Assembly (NCBI GenBank): GCA_001600415.1
Contig: BCJX01000012.1
Coordinates: forward strand, 71,516-135,515
Reading direction: 5' to 3'
DNA from: Pascua guehoae
Taxonomy: Eukaryota > Basidiomycota > Tremellomycetes > Trichosporonales > Trichosporonaceae
Length of the DNA stretch: 64,000 nucleotides
Below, in pieces: positions 1 to 11,300 of this stretch. The notes below the pieces were generated by a model that worked only from the letters and a program-made list of their open reading frames with translations, was not told the origin of the DNA and made no database searches. Each line of letters opens with the position of its first letter. Position 1 is the first letter of the stretch. The position numbers and the translations under genes were made by a program.

Positions 1-84
1 GGCTCAGCCGACGCAGAGACGGAAGGCTCAGCCGACGCAGAGACGGAAGGCTCAGCCGACGCGGAGACGGAAGGCTCAGCCGAC
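1..84. repeat. 24-nt in-frame tandem repeat of the wall-protein gene
   Basis: Three and a half near-identical copies of ggctcagccgacgcagagac plus ggaa, a 24-nt unit. On the minus strand each copy encodes the octapeptide AEPSVSAS. The unit length is a multiple of three, so copy-number change keeps the frame. The array touches the window edge and probably continues. Confidence 0.9.
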
Positions 85-2120
85 ACCGACGCCGAGGCCG
101 AAGCCGAAGCCGAAACGATGGGGTCCTGGGAAGCAGAGACGGACGCAGCGGGCTCAGCCGAGGCCGAGGCCGAGGCCGGGGCCGAAACCGAGGGAGCGGG
201 AGCCTCGGAAGCCGAGTCGGACGGGGCAGGAACCTCAGATGCCGAGTCGGAGGGCGCAGGAGCCTCGGAAGCCGAAGCAGACGGAGCGGGCTCCGACGCC
301 GCAGGGTCAGACGAAGGCTCAGCGGGCGACGGGAACGAGCCGCTGGGGTAGAGGTGACCGGCGCTACCGCTGTCCTCTGAGGGAGCAGACGAGGGGGCAG
401 CATCGGTAGGCTCGACCTGAGGAGGGTACGTCGGGGCGCTATTGTCCGTGGGCTCCGTGGGGGTGGGCTCCTCAGTGGGCTGAGGCTCCGCACCGTTGTC
501 GGTGGGCTGGGGCTCGGAAGAGTCATCGTTGGGCTGGGGCTCCGACGAGTCCTCCGTGGGCTGGGACTCCGAGGACGAGTCCTCCGTGGGCTGGGGCTCC
601 GACGACGAGTCCTCCGTGGGCTGGGGCTCCGACGACGAGTCCTCAGTGGGCTGGGGCTCCGACCAGTCCTCGGTGGGCTGGGGTTCCGACCAGTCGCTAG
701 TAGGCTCAGGCTCGGGGGACCAGTCATTGGTGGGCTCAGGCTCTGAAGACGAGTCGTCGGTAGGCTGGGGCTCAACTGGCGCGGGCTCCTCGGTCGGCTG
801 AGGAGCGGGCACGGGGGAGTCAGACGTCGGAGCAGGCGCCGGGTTGGCGTCGGCGCTCGAGGTAGGTGCAGTGTTGCCGGCGTTCCAACCGCCCTCCTGG
901 GGCACGTTGGCGCTGGGCGCGGGAACGAGGTTCGAGTTGGACGTCGTCGGCGCAGCCGAGTCGGTGGAACCGCCACCAAAGTCCGGAGCGACGGTCACGG
1001 GGGTTGAGGGGCTCGAAGAACCAGGCGTGTTAGTAGTCGGTGCAGGGGCCGGGGCCGGGGCGGCGTCGCTCGAGGTCGGGCCAGCCGAGCTCGAGGTAGC
1101 CGAAGGGAGGTAAGTGGGCACGGCAGTGGGGGTGCCATCGGGGCCGATGTGGACAACATAGTCCCAGGTACCATCGGGATACTGAGTGGGCTCGAGAACA
1201 ACATCAAGAGTAACCGTGGGAAGGTACTGGCCGAGCTTGTTGTTCATGATCGACTTGACCATGTCGTGCGCCATCTTGGCAGCCTCGGCGAGGACACCGC
1301 CGCCCGACGTGTTCGAGTCCGTCGGCGCAGCCTGCTCGGTGGTCGTGACAGTCGTCGGCACGTACTGGGTGTACGTGAGGCTGTCCCATGGGTTGGGTGC
1401 CGCCGCCTGGTTGTCTGCAGGCGGGGCGGGAACAGTATCCTCAGGGTTGCGCGACGGGTAGGTCGGGACAGGGGCCGCGTTCTCAGAGGAAGAAGCAGAG
1501 TCGTCCTCGGAAGCAATGGCCGAAGCCGAAGCCGATTCAGATGCCGACGCCGAGTCGGATGCGGGTGCCGATGCTGACGCTGACGCCGAGTCAGAGGACG
1601 ACGCCGAGTCAGATGCGGAAGCCGAAGCCGACGCCGCCGAGTGGTGGTGGGTGAGGTCGGTACCGTTGGCGTAGGCCGTAGGGAGCCAGGTCGCGCTGGC
1701 ACTTTCTGTTGCCGAGGGCTCAACGTCGGTGGCGTCTCCGCTAGCAGACGCGGATGGCTCAACTTCGGCCGAGTTGCCACTGGGGGCTGCGGAGGGCTCA
1801 ACCGAGGCCGAGATGGACGCGGACCCGGAAGCCGATGCAATGTCCGAGGCATCGGCGCTAGGAACCGCAGAAGCCGAGGAAGCATCAGATGCTGAGGCGG
1901 ATGCAGAGATCTCAGCAGAAGCCGAGATCACTGCGGATGCCGAGGCTGAAGCGGCCTCCGAGGAAGACGCAGCAGCCTCGGCGGCGGCGCTGACGACATC
2001 GTCGCGGACGCGGTAGTAGCTCCCGAAGCGGCCGTGACGGCGGAACGACGGAGCTGCGACTGCGGACGATGCCAGGAGCGGGAGGAGGAAAATGGACGGA
2101 CCGGCCGGTGGAAGACGCAT
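1..2120 (-). CDS. secreted Ser/Ala/Pro-rich cell-wall protein, 3' end missing
   Basis: One uninterrupted frame runs from the ATG at 2120 off the left edge, giving at least 706 codons and no stop. The N-terminus (MRLPPAGPSIFLLPLLASSAVAAP) has a basic residue, a hydrophobic core and an AVAAP cleavage-like site, so it reads as a signal peptide. After it come a Ser/Ala-rich stretch (about residues 40-210), a short less repetitive block (about 225-330, containing NNKLGQYLPTVTLDVVLEP), an Asn/Ser/Thr/Pro region, about eight degenerate copies of an acidic decapeptide PQPTEDSSSE (about 460-540), and a second Ser/Ala array built on AEPSVSAS. This is the architecture of fungal O-mannosylated wall proteins and adhesins. 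A GPI signal, if present, lies beyond the edge. I recognise no catalytic domain. Codons are strongly GC-ended and the open plus-strand frames here are only its shadow. Confidence 0.8.
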   Translation of the reverse strand, partial: MRLPPAGPSIFLLPLLASSAVAAPSFRRHGRFGSYYRVRDDVVSAAAEAAASSSEAASASASAVISASAEISASASASDASSASAVPSADASDIASASGSASISASVEPSAAPSGNSAEVEPSASASGDATDVEPSATESASATWLPTAYANGTDLTHHHSAASASASASDSASSSDSASASASAPASDSASASESASASAIASEDDSASSSENAAPVPTYPSRNPEDTVPAPPADNQAAAPNPWDSLTYTQYVPTTVTTTEQAAPTDSNTSGGGVLAEAAKMAHDMVKSIMNNKLGQYLPTVTLDVVLEPTQYPDGTWDYVVHIGPDGTPTAVPTYLPSATSSSAGPTSSDAAPAPAPAPTTNTPGSSSPSTPVTVAPDFGGGSTDSAAPTTSNSNLVPAPSANVPQEGGWNAGNTAPTSSADANPAPAPTSDSPVPAPQPTEEPAPVEPQPTDDSSSEPEPTNDWSPEPEPTSDWSEPQPTEDWSEPQPTEDSSSEPQPTEDSSSEPQPTEDSSSESQPTEDSSEPQPNDDSSEPQPTDNGAEPQPTEEPTPTEPTDNSAPTYPPQVEPTDAAPSSAPSEDSGSAGHLYPSGSFPSPAEPSSDPAASEPAPSASASEAPAPSDSASEVPAPSDSASEAPAPSVSAPASASASAEPAASVSASQDPIVSASASASASVSAEPSVSASAEPSVSASAEPSVSASAE
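496..765. repeat. 27-30 nt in-frame repeat encoding PQPTEDSSSE
   Basis: About eight to nine degenerate copies of a 27-30 nt unit with the core gtgggctggggctccgac (plus strand). The minus strand reads PQPTEDSSSE or PQPTEDWSE. Copies differ by whole codons, which suggests expansion under selection for frame. Confidence 0.85.
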
Positions 2121-4724
2121 GGTTGTTTGGGTGAGGCTGGGGAACGGGAGGGCGAGGAGGGTGCTATGCGGGGAGGGGGGGGTCGATACGCTTCAAGCGG
2201 AGATGCGAGGGAGTGTGCCACCAGGGCAACTGTCTGCGTCAAGCAGGGGAGCGAGCTCGACGACTCGGCTAGCGAGTGCGAGTGCGAGGGCAAGGGGGTG
2301 GGGAGAAGGAGATGAGATGGAAACCAGGTGTGGTGGGAGAATGCAAAGAGAAACAACCGGGTGCGAGAGTTGATGTACTTATTCGGGGGGGCTGGTATAA
2401 TCCACACTCGACCGGGTGGGTGGTGGGTCCCGTCTGGTCTGGCTCAACTCGTCCACCGCCTGGATAGCTTTTTGCCCACATGCGCAGAGTCTGCACCCTG
2501 GCTTTGCTGGCTTGCACCCAACGCCTTGCCGCTAACATGCCCGCTCCCCGTACCACCCGCCGTCGCCGTCGACCCTGCTAGTCTCATGTAGCTCGGGATT
2601 GCAAACCCTGCAGTGGCGCTGGGATAAGTAGTGCCGTCCACCTGACTGCTACGCGCTGCACTACTACTGGAGCCAGTCCGAGTCCAGCCCGATGAGAATT
2701 CTGGCATGGCTTATTCTTGGTCCCGGGCCTTACAACTGAGCCTGTTCATCATCAGGATCCCTCGACACCGGCAACAAAACGGTCTCGGTAGTGTGGGTCC
2801 CACCGTGCGTGCGACAGTAGCTAAACCTTGTATGACAGGCCCCCAAGTCGAGTGAAGACATGACCTAAGCCAATACGCAAGCCAACATGAGCAAGCTAGC
2901 GACGCCTCATTGCGCCGCTGTGCATCCCCAACACCCAACTGGTGGCTCACCTCTGGTTCATTCAATCAGCAGCGCCCCTGACTTGTTCATGATGGTGACA
3001 GCGTGACGCTTGGACTGCACGGGGGCCCAATCGCGCACGGCTGCGCTGCCTGTGCAGGCGGTGCCTTTGGTCGTGATAGACATGACAAACGGGACAAACA
3101 CGCCGAAGTGCGTAGACCCAGTAGGATCAGCTCCTGATCAGTTGTCTCGTCCGACGTGCAAACGAGATGCGCTTTGCAGGGTTGCGGAACAAGTGGCTTC
3201 GACCGACCACAAGCGGCGTGCTGTAATGAGTCCATCGGTTGGGGAATCCCAAAGTCGCCAAGGCAGCGGGCACAACATGCAGCACGAGTGGAGCGCGCAG
3301 ATGGCCAGAGGGCAAGATGGCTGGTTGGCATTGAATCACCATCGGTTGGAACAAAAAAAAAGTCGCCACCGCCACGTCCCTGAACGAAAAAATCAGTCGC
3401 GCCCATCGACCAAGGAGAATAACGCAGCTCAATGCGGGAGCTTTTTGTCCGACCCACACACCTCCTGGCAGCATTACCCCCCTGCAGTTGTCCCGAGATA
3501 TTGTTAGCCTGCACATGAGTTGATTGGCACTAGTTGAGTCATATTGGCGCCACTGACCACAGGAGGCTACCACCAAGTCCCAAGTGTGCTTTCTAGCGAT
3601 GGCTTGACGCGCAAGCAACAAGCCAAAAGCGCCGCATCGCTCTCGCACGGTTGCTGCCGGTTCCTCCCTCCCTTGTCGGACAAAAGCCATCCTTCTCGGA
3701 TCCTCGGAACTCGGAGCGAACCCTCTACCCTCTGCAGTACAATACTAATAATGCAAACAAGCCCTGACTGTGACTAGGACGTCTGTTCAGCCTCCGGTGT
3801 CGGCCATGGAGTCTTGGCAGACGCCAAGGCCTACCCCCCTCATCTCCGCTGACGATGGCGGCGCAGCATCGAATCACCATTGCGGCCTGGGTGGGAGTCC
3901 AGGAGATCAGTGCACTCGCCCAACCCTGTACCCGATCTCTAGGACGCCGGCATGGATCACACTGACGGACAAGCCCGAGCCGTACGCGTGCAGGCGGCCG
4001 AGGCCGTGGCACGTCCGTACCTTGGGGGCAGCCAGGTTGGACGGTGAGTTGGGTGAGGGAGAGGCAGCGGGGTGGTGGTCATGGTGCGATGGGTAGCCTG
4101 GTCTTCAACTGCAGAGTAGCACATGTGCAGGCCGTTGACAATCTCTTGGCATCTACTGTTGCGAGCAGAAGTAAAAGCAGCATTGAGATTGTATTGAATC
4201 CCAATGAGTCCAAACATCTACTGGTATCAAACATGGGCTTGTCTTGGCGCGGACCGTGCAGCTGTTCTTGCGCATGGACATTTTGCGACCGAAACTTCCG
4301 AAACAAGCCTCCATGCACGGGCTCGTTTGGCGAAAGTCTCCTCTGACCCCTAATCGCGCTCCTGACCCCCAATCGCTCACAAGACACATTCTGACGACAG
4401 ACCTCTCCACAACAAAAGGGCGTGACAGAACACAGCAAGGACAGTTGAGTAAACAGATTGATACAGTTACCTGAGCAGTTCACGATTGAGGCACAGACAC
4501 ATCCTACTCACTTTTATCTAACTCTGTGTCTAACTCTGTGCCGGTTCCGTTCCCTAGTTAGGCTCGAAGGAGCGCACATGGTCAGGAAACCATGACGTGT
4601 GGGCTGATAGTGAGGTTGGTTCTGACTGTGACAGTGAGCTAGAAAGTCGCAAGCTCGTGTCCCATGGACACCCCTCGAATTATACCTATTTGCTAACGAA
4701 GTCGACCAATCTTGATAGCTGACA
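2121..4724. other. intergenic, upstream of the wall-protein gene
   Basis: This 2.6 kb stretch holds the promoter of the minus-strand wall-protein gene at its left end. All frames are short, lack GC-ended codon bias, and show no recognisable protein. I see no tRNA and no clear repeat. The AT content is higher than in the coding regions. Confidence 0.5.
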
Positions 4725-4985
4725 ATGGTGGCATCGCGGTTCATTGGCAGGCTACTATGGACTGCTTTTCCTTTCCTCTTGCTTGTTCTGCATTCTTTGG
4801 CTTCTGACGCCGCTTACGTATACTGTTTTCGGTCACTCTTGCGATTTAGTCTTGCCTGTGACGTTCGGCATCGCCTATTCTGCTGTCAGCCCCCGTCAAT
4901 GCCTTCCGATACTAATAACCTACGGCTGAACATGCCGGTGTTTCACAACTGTGTCGGCTCGCTCATCTCCGATCGGTGCATGTAG
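4725..4985 (+). CDS. doubtful small secreted cysteine-containing protein (86 aa)
   Basis: A single frame starts at ATG 4725 in a good context (gacaATGG). The N-terminus (MVASRFIGRLLWTAFPFLLL) looks like a signal peptide with a long hydrophobic core and a possible cleavage near SLASDAA. The remainder carries six cysteines (YVYC, LAC, FCC, HNC, DRC). It lies tail-to-tail with the cationic peptide gene, 64 nt away. Codon use is not clearly GC-ended and I recognise no family, so it may be a chance frame in AT-richer spacer or 3' UTR. Transcript evidence would be needed to keep it. Confidence 0.2.
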   Translation: MVASRFIGRLLWTAFPFLLLVLHSLASDAAYVYCFRSLLRFSLACDVRHRLFCCQPPSMPSDTNNLRLNMPVFHNCVGSLISDRCM

Positions 4986-5049
4986 CTCAACTGCCATTAG
5001 CGACTTGCCAACTTGCACTCTATTTCACGACTCACTCTCACGCCTACGC

Positions 5050-5646
5050 TCAGAGCTTGCAAGCCTTCTTGATCTCACTAACGCCGAGGAGGAGGTCGAC
5101 GAGGTCGAGCACCGCCTTGCCCTGCTTCAAGTAGCACGCCCTAGTCTTGCACTTGATGATCGCCTTGGCGGCCTTTGTCACGCCGCCAGCCTTTGAGATG
5201 AGCTTCTTGGCCTTGAGAATCTTGGCAATGGGAATGTTCTTGAGCAGCGCCCACATGCACTTCATCCACTGCGGGACGCGCTTTTCAAGAAACGGCGAGC
5301 GGGCCTGCAGCGACTGCAGGGAGCCGGCGGCAGCGACGCTCGCAATGGCGGGGTGCTTGGCTGCCCACGCAGTGGCCTCCTTGTCGGACATGTCGAGAAT
5401 CGAGTCCGGGATCTCGTCGACGCCCGCCATGAACTGGTCAATTTCGGCCTGCAGCTCGGGGGAGATTTCATAGTCTTCGTCCTCGATCGCCTCCTCGTCG
5501 TCCTCGGCACGCTCCGCGAGCATGTCATCGCGCGCATAGTGCGTGTCGTCGCGGGCGTCGAGGGCCATCGTGTCGGCCTGGCCGTGAGGGAGGGCCGAGG
5601 CGAGGGCGCCAAAGAGGACAGAGGCAAAGATGAGGTTGAACTTCAT
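5050..5646 (-). CDS. secreted preproprotein with acidic pro-region and cationic 4-Cys mature peptide
   Basis: A 198-residue single-exon gene. I chose ATG 5646 because it begins a clean signal peptide (MKFNLIFASVLFGALASALP); the in-frame upstream extension to 5835 has no secretory character. Residues about 25-121 are rich in Asp and Glu (for example EDDEEAIEDEDYE at 49-61). A Lys-Arg pair at 122-123 (FLEKR) is a typical Kex2 site. The predicted mature segment 124-198 has 75 residues, about 16 Lys plus one Arg against three acidic residues, amphipathic helix-like runs, and four cysteines at 130, 166, 171 and 196. Acidic pro plus cationic mature peptide is the plan of many membrane-active or antimicrobial peptide precursors, where the pro-part masks the charge. 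I recognise no known family, so function is inferred only from architecture. It could instead be a mating-type or signalling peptide, or a carrier protein. Confidence 0.8.
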   Translation of the reverse strand: MKFNLIFASVLFGALASALPHGQADTMALDARDDTHYARDDMLAERAEDDEEAIEDEDYEISPELQAEIDQFMAGVDEIPDSILDMSDKEATAWAAKHPAIASVAAAGSLQSLQARSPFLEKRVPQWMKCMWALLKNIPIAKILKAKKLISKAGGVTKAAKAIIKCKTRACYLKQGKAVLDLVDLLLGVSEIKKACKL

Positions 5647-5775
5647 GTTGATGCGGGATCGGAATGATCGAGGGCAAGAGATACGGCAGAGGTAGACGTG
5701 TCGTTCGAGTGTTGAGGACGAGCTGTGCCAGTCGCTTGGAAGGTGCTTGGATGGGGCTTCGACCACGTCCAGACG

Positions 5776-5789
5776 GGCGCCTTTTATGC
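5776..5789 (-). promoter_or_regulatory. TATA-like element upstream of the cationic peptide gene
   Basis: On the minus strand the sequence reads GCATAAAAGGCGCC, with ATAAAA about 136 nt upstream of the ATG at 5646. The same 14-mer occurs about 230 nt upstream of the methyltransferase gene at 46998-47011. Position and composition fit a TATA box, but no transcription start is known. Confidence 0.35.
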
Positions 5790-8328
5790 CTTTCTTGACG
5801 GGGCCTCTCGGCCACCCCATCACCACCAATGCCACCCACGATCATCCCCCTTTCCGCTCAGGCATCAGACGCGTCTTCATCCTCAACCGACCTCGCCAAC
5901 ATGTGTACACGTTCGCCAACTTCACCCCGGTTTCCGAGTCGACCGTCCTGCCAAGAACATCGTCATCTCACTGTTTCCGCCCCCAAAGTCATGCCAAGAA
6001 CGATCAGGCCCTCGCCATGGCGAGAGACTGACCAACTGGCCCCGATGACCGCTTCCCATATCGGTATCGTTACTCGTCGGAAGCGATAATGACGGCGACA
6101 TGGCCGATGCTGTGCAGCGTCAACAGCCTCAGATGGCAACGAATGTGGCTATCCCGGTGCACTAGTGGAAGCTTGAGTCTGTAGAATTTCACACCGAGGT
6201 CACGACCAGGAAAAAGGGTGTTCTTGGCGACGAGGATGTGGAGTTGCATGTTGTAAGGACGAGGTGGGCAGCAACATCGAGATACTGGGTGGTGGAGGAC
6301 CCGGCAGGTGTCGTAGCGGAGACGGCGTTTACTCCACTCTTCGGAATAGTCTGGTGGCAGTTGAGGATACCTCAGCTAAGGGGGCGATCAATGCCGAGGG
6401 CGCGTACCGTCCGCTGTACTTGTTCCGATCAGAGTAGAAGACAACGGTTGATCGTAAGGTTAATGTGACGTGGTCTGGAGAGCTACCAGACGTCATGAGA
6501 CCTGGGTGTTAGCCTGAAACGAGAGGGTCAGCACGGCATCGATAATGTCCACAAAGTCCACGCCAGCTCCAACGACAGCGACACTCGCGTGAGTAACCGT
6601 ACCGGCCATGAGAGATACGTGAATTGGGGCGGGTAGGTTAGCGGCTAGCGGGCACCCCAGACCATCCCCGAGTAGACTAGCGAAGTTAAGTTTGAATAAT
6701 GCGACAGACGTAAAGAAACGTTCTTGTACTCGCCGTTGGATAGGATGAGTTTGGAGAGAAACATGATGTGGAGCGAAGGAACAATAATGGCAATGTCGGT
6801 GCATGGCTGTACATATAAGCTTTAGTGGGCGATGACTGGATGGGTAGATGACGCGTTTGGGCAGTCTTGGCATCGATGTCCCAATCATCTCGGCGTGGTC
6901 GGCGGGCAATTGCCGCCGGTACGTGTTTCGTGACGACACGACACGTGGGGACACATGCCCGCCTCAAGGGAAATGAGTCTGAGTGCCTGTCGCTCCAACA
7001 TTCTGGAAACAAAAGATCGTTTATCCAATGCTACCAGCAATATACAGCATGTACGTATAGCTCCATTGATCGGTATCCCACCTAACCTTGATCTGCAGAC
7101 TGCACATACAACCCGCAGTGAACATGTGTATGGGGCCGATAACGGTATGATGTCGCTAACGCGGTTTCACGGGCACATATGGCCGCAGATGCTATGCCAC
7201 TAGTAGTCACTGCCACAAATGGGACGCGAGGACAGAGCCGACTGGTCAATGAACTGAGCTTAATGTAGGGCTTGGCATCGTCAGCGACTCGTGTTCTCAT
7301 GTTCATGTTTTGTGGCCACGCGGGGCAGTGTTATCGGAGTACTCGCCGAAGACCACCTTCATCTGGCACAAGTAACAAACAGCAGACAGTAGGCAAATGT
7401 CCCTAGCAAACGGCGCGCGTATCCGAGTCACCCACTTCACGTCATGAACCTTGTCAGATTTACTCTGCTCCGGCACAATCTTGTCAGTCACACCCCGAAT
7501 TTATTGATCGCGACGGGGGTGGAGTGTGGGTGGAGTGTGCATTGGGTTGTCACTTTGCGGGTACTGTGGAGTTTCAAGCTCTCGGTCATGGCGATGCATC
7601 CTCCTTAAACCGCTCGCTCAATACGGAGAGTTCAGTACCTGATGACGAGGTGGGCAAGTTCATCACCACCAGTCGGCGCTTTGGCAACTGTGTTGTGCAC
7701 TGTAAAGCTGGGAGTGCTGTCACAATAGCGATGATCGCCCTTTGGGACTAGAGGGATAGAAATGGATGGAGCAAAGCGGGTACAGTATGTCCAGGCTACG
7801 GAAGGCTTTTGACGTTCATCGTCAACAAATGTTGCAATAGTGGCTGCTGCAGACGACTCATATGGGACAGGAATGCATGGATTTTCGACTGGGTGGGTGG
7901 TGTACAGGCAAGACACACCATTTGATGACACCCCGACCTCCGACCGCGGTTGCCTGTTCGATTCCTCTAGGAGTCGACGGGTGATACGACGATGTATGAC
8001 CCTCGATCACAATTGCGGGGCGTCCGAACATGGGGGAAACCCCACTGTGCTTACCGCGGCGATTACGTCAGACGGTTCGCCCAGGCTGTAGTGGCTTGGG
8101 CCTCAAAAAAAACATAGAGGTCTTCTTTTTGATTTTTGCCTGAAAATGAATGTGTTGTGGAATTTGCATCCGCCCACTGACTGAAATCTGCTTCCGCACT
8201 TCACCATCCAAGGTAAACAACCGCGCCTGATTTCCCGCATCACACCCGTGCACCTGCACAAACAACTCGGATAACCGACAACACCTCATCTCTCTTGCAT
8301 CCACTCAAGAACGCTGCTGACAGTCGCC
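5790..8328. other. intergenic, no gene seen
   Basis: A 2.5 kb spacer between the head of the peptide gene and the head of the coiled-coil gene, so it should contain two divergent promoters. Frames up to 153 codons exist on the minus strand (6493-6954) but lack recognisable motifs and codon bias. The tRNA-like phrase gttcgattcc at about 7955-7964 has no pairing T stem and no A box. Nothing else stands out. Confidence 0.5.
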
Positions 8329-11300
8329 ATGTTCAGGGACGACTCCCTTGAACGGGCGAATGCCAAATTGAAGCAGCAGCTGTCCGACCGCGGTGAGTGA
8401 GGCTCGCGTCGGACACGGCGTGGCAGGCGGGAAAGGGCGCACACTGACAATCAGATGTACGCAACGGGAAGCTTCAGAACGACCTGCGGGCGTTACAGAC
8501 GGAGCTCGCCGAGAAGACACGATATCTCGACACTGAGCGCGACAAGGTGGGCATCACTGGTCCACATCGCGTCCTCTTGCTGTGGCTAGCAGCTGACATG
8601 CAGGCGAGAAAGGAGGAAGAGCGTGCACACAAGCTGGAGAAGGCCCTGAAGCAACGCACAGAGGTGAGTCCTTTGCTCATCACCTTGCCTATATCTATCT
8701 AACATTGAAAGGAGCTGTTAAGGGCACGTAATGATTCAACCAACAACGAGACTCGCTACCGCCAAGAAGTGGAGCGGGCAAATGCGCTGGACAAAGAGAC
8801 GAAGCGCCTCGAGTACGAACTCCAATACAAGTCCCGACCTTTGCAGGGAGGTGACACGAAACTGGCCGAGAAAGTCAAGGCACTCGAGAAGCAAGTCAAG
8901 ATCAAGAGTGCCGAGAATGTTGAGCTCAAGCTCGAGTTCGAACGAGTGCGTTTCCAATGCCTTTGCCCAGAACTAACATCCCAGGCAAAGGCCATCTCAG
9001 CGTCGACGGCGAGCAATCGCGGGCGCCGCCGCTCGTCTTCCTTGAACTCTGGACGGGCGCAGCAAACCAACACTGAAAACGAACTTCGTACCCAGGTCAA
9101 CTCGCTTAACGCCCAGGTCGACTCCCTACGCACCCAAGTGGCGAACTTGGGACGCGAGAGGGACAAGGCCGTCAACGAGACGATGGCCTTGACCAAGCGC
9201 TTTACCAGGGAGAAGGACGACCTCCAAAGCCGTATCGACGACTTGGAATACGAGGTCACTGACGCCCGAAACGTGAACAACAAGGCAGACGAGGCACTGA
9301 ACGACGAGCTTGTGGCTGCCCAAGCTCGTGTTTCTGCCCTGCAGTCTGATGTGCGCGACGCCAACACCAAGCTGTCCGAGCTTTCTGCCGCTGTGATGTC
9401 TGCCCAAGGACAACGTGATGAAGCTCGGGCTGCACTGGGCGAGCGAGAGAGGGCGTTGGAAAACACATCAGCCGAGCTGGGCGCATCCAGGCGCGAGCTC
9501 TCTGCCAAGGTCGACGAAATCGAGGCGCTATACGCCGAGCTTTCAGAGATGCAGGCTGCCCACGAGGAAGAGACTGGGTTGTTGCAAGAGGAGATCCAGG
9601 CCGAGGAGCGTGCATTGAGGTGAGCAGAGGAGCATTTCAACTTTGTGACAAGTTTTATTGACGGCAGCATTGCAACCGACGACATGAACCGTGCTGTGGC
9701 CAACCTTGAGGCTGCTCAAGCAAAGGTCGAGCAGCTGGAGGCCGAAGCCAACAACCGCCCTGAAACGCCTAACGTTGTCGGCGCAACGGGTGCGGCCAAC
9801 GAGGTGACAGACCTCCTCGGGGACCTGGAGACGGTGACTTCCTCTACGCATTCTGCGCCGCCAACCTCCGAGATTGTCATGAAGGCGCTCTCCCCGACGA
9901 GGACTCCTCCTCTGATCGACCCCGAGATCGAGCGGCAGGTGCTGCTAATGACGAACACAATTATGCGTCTCCGTGCTGAGCGCGATGAGCTTCGAGGAAA
10001 ACTCAACTTCCTTAGTGCCGAGAAGCAGTTTGAGAAGCAAGGAAGCGCCGATGCCCTGTCGACCGTGGAGAACAAGCTTCACGAAACTCAGCAAGCCCTT
10101 GCAGAGGCGACACGGCAATTAGACGCTCTTCAGGTCGAGCACGCCTCGCGTGGACAACGGCTGGCAGGCCTCGAAGTCATGGCGGAGACTGCAGCTGCGT
10201 CGGAGACAGAGATCGCGCGCCTCAATGAACAACTCATGGAGATTCGCGGGGATCGCGACACATACCGCAAACAGCACGACGGCATGAAGGAGAGGCTCAC
10301 TATTTTGCAAGAGGAGCTCAAGACTGCCGAGGCGTCAAAGGCGGAAGCGGAAGCACATGCCGCGCGTCTCTCGTCGGAAGCACCCGCCGACGTCCGAAGC
10401 GCGGAACAGCAGAAGGCCCAGGTTGCCGAGTACGAGGGCAGGATCGAGCGTCGCGATGGTGAGTGTCTCGCTTGCGGCTTGCTGGCGCTAACGTGCAGCG
10501 CGTATTAGGCAGAAGGAGATGGAGATCGAACGTCTCAAGACCAACCTCAAGTTGGCAGAGGCGACGAACGAGGAGCTTCAGGAGGAGATGTCCGACCTCC
10601 AAGGCTCTTTAGACGATGTTCGCATGTCCCTCGCCGGGCTTGAGGCCGGCGCTGCCGATACCGAGGCTCTGCGGAGAGACCACCTGGTCCTGCAAGAACA
10701 GTCCAACAAGTTGCGGGAGGAGCACGCCACCCTTGTGGCGGAGCACGAGCATGTCCGTGGCTCACTGGCGGAAACACACATCGCTCTCGATGCTGCTGAA
10801 GCGTCATCTTCACAGAAGGATGTTCGCCTCCGTGCAATGGAGTTCGATTTCTCCGCCTTCCAGGCAGCAGCGGCCACGACCGAACAAAGCCTTGTCGTGG
10901 CTCTTGCCGTTCAGCGACAGGTCGTTAAGGCGGCTACTCTGCAAACTCAAAAGATCACAGCCGACCTCCAGACGGCTCTGGCGAGGGTCACTTCCCTCCA
11001 AGGCGAACAGGCCGCTCTACTCGAGCAGAACGGTCAATCAGCACAGTTGCGAGAGGAACTCGCAGGCGCGCGCTTGGCACTCTCCGAAGCCGAGGAGAAA
11101 CTCTCCGCCTCCGAGGCTACACTTGCAGCCAAGGAGGAGGCTGTTCGGACCGCAGATGTGCAGCTTGGGACAGCAGCCGATGAGAAGGCTGCTCTTGAAA
11201 CACATGTTGCTTCTCTCGAAGGCCAGCTGTCGACTACTACCCTTAGCCTTGCTACTGCTGAGGAGAAGTACACAACAGCCGTGGCCGAGCACGAGCGGGC

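Noticed and set aside
496..801. Plus-strand frame of 101 codons with a GWGSDESSV repeat
   Set aside because: It is the exact complement of the PQPTEDSSSE array in the minus-strand wall-protein gene, which has a signal peptide and a continuous frame.
7950..7985. tRNA-like T arm phrase gttcgattcc
   Set aside because: The flanking bases do not pair as a T stem, and no acceptor stem, D arm or A box can be found at the right distance.
8756..9703. 315-codon minus-strand frame opposite the coiled-coil gene
   Set aside because: Antisense shadow of a GC-biased coding exon; Ser/Ala-rich with no motif. The plus-strand exons splice in frame.
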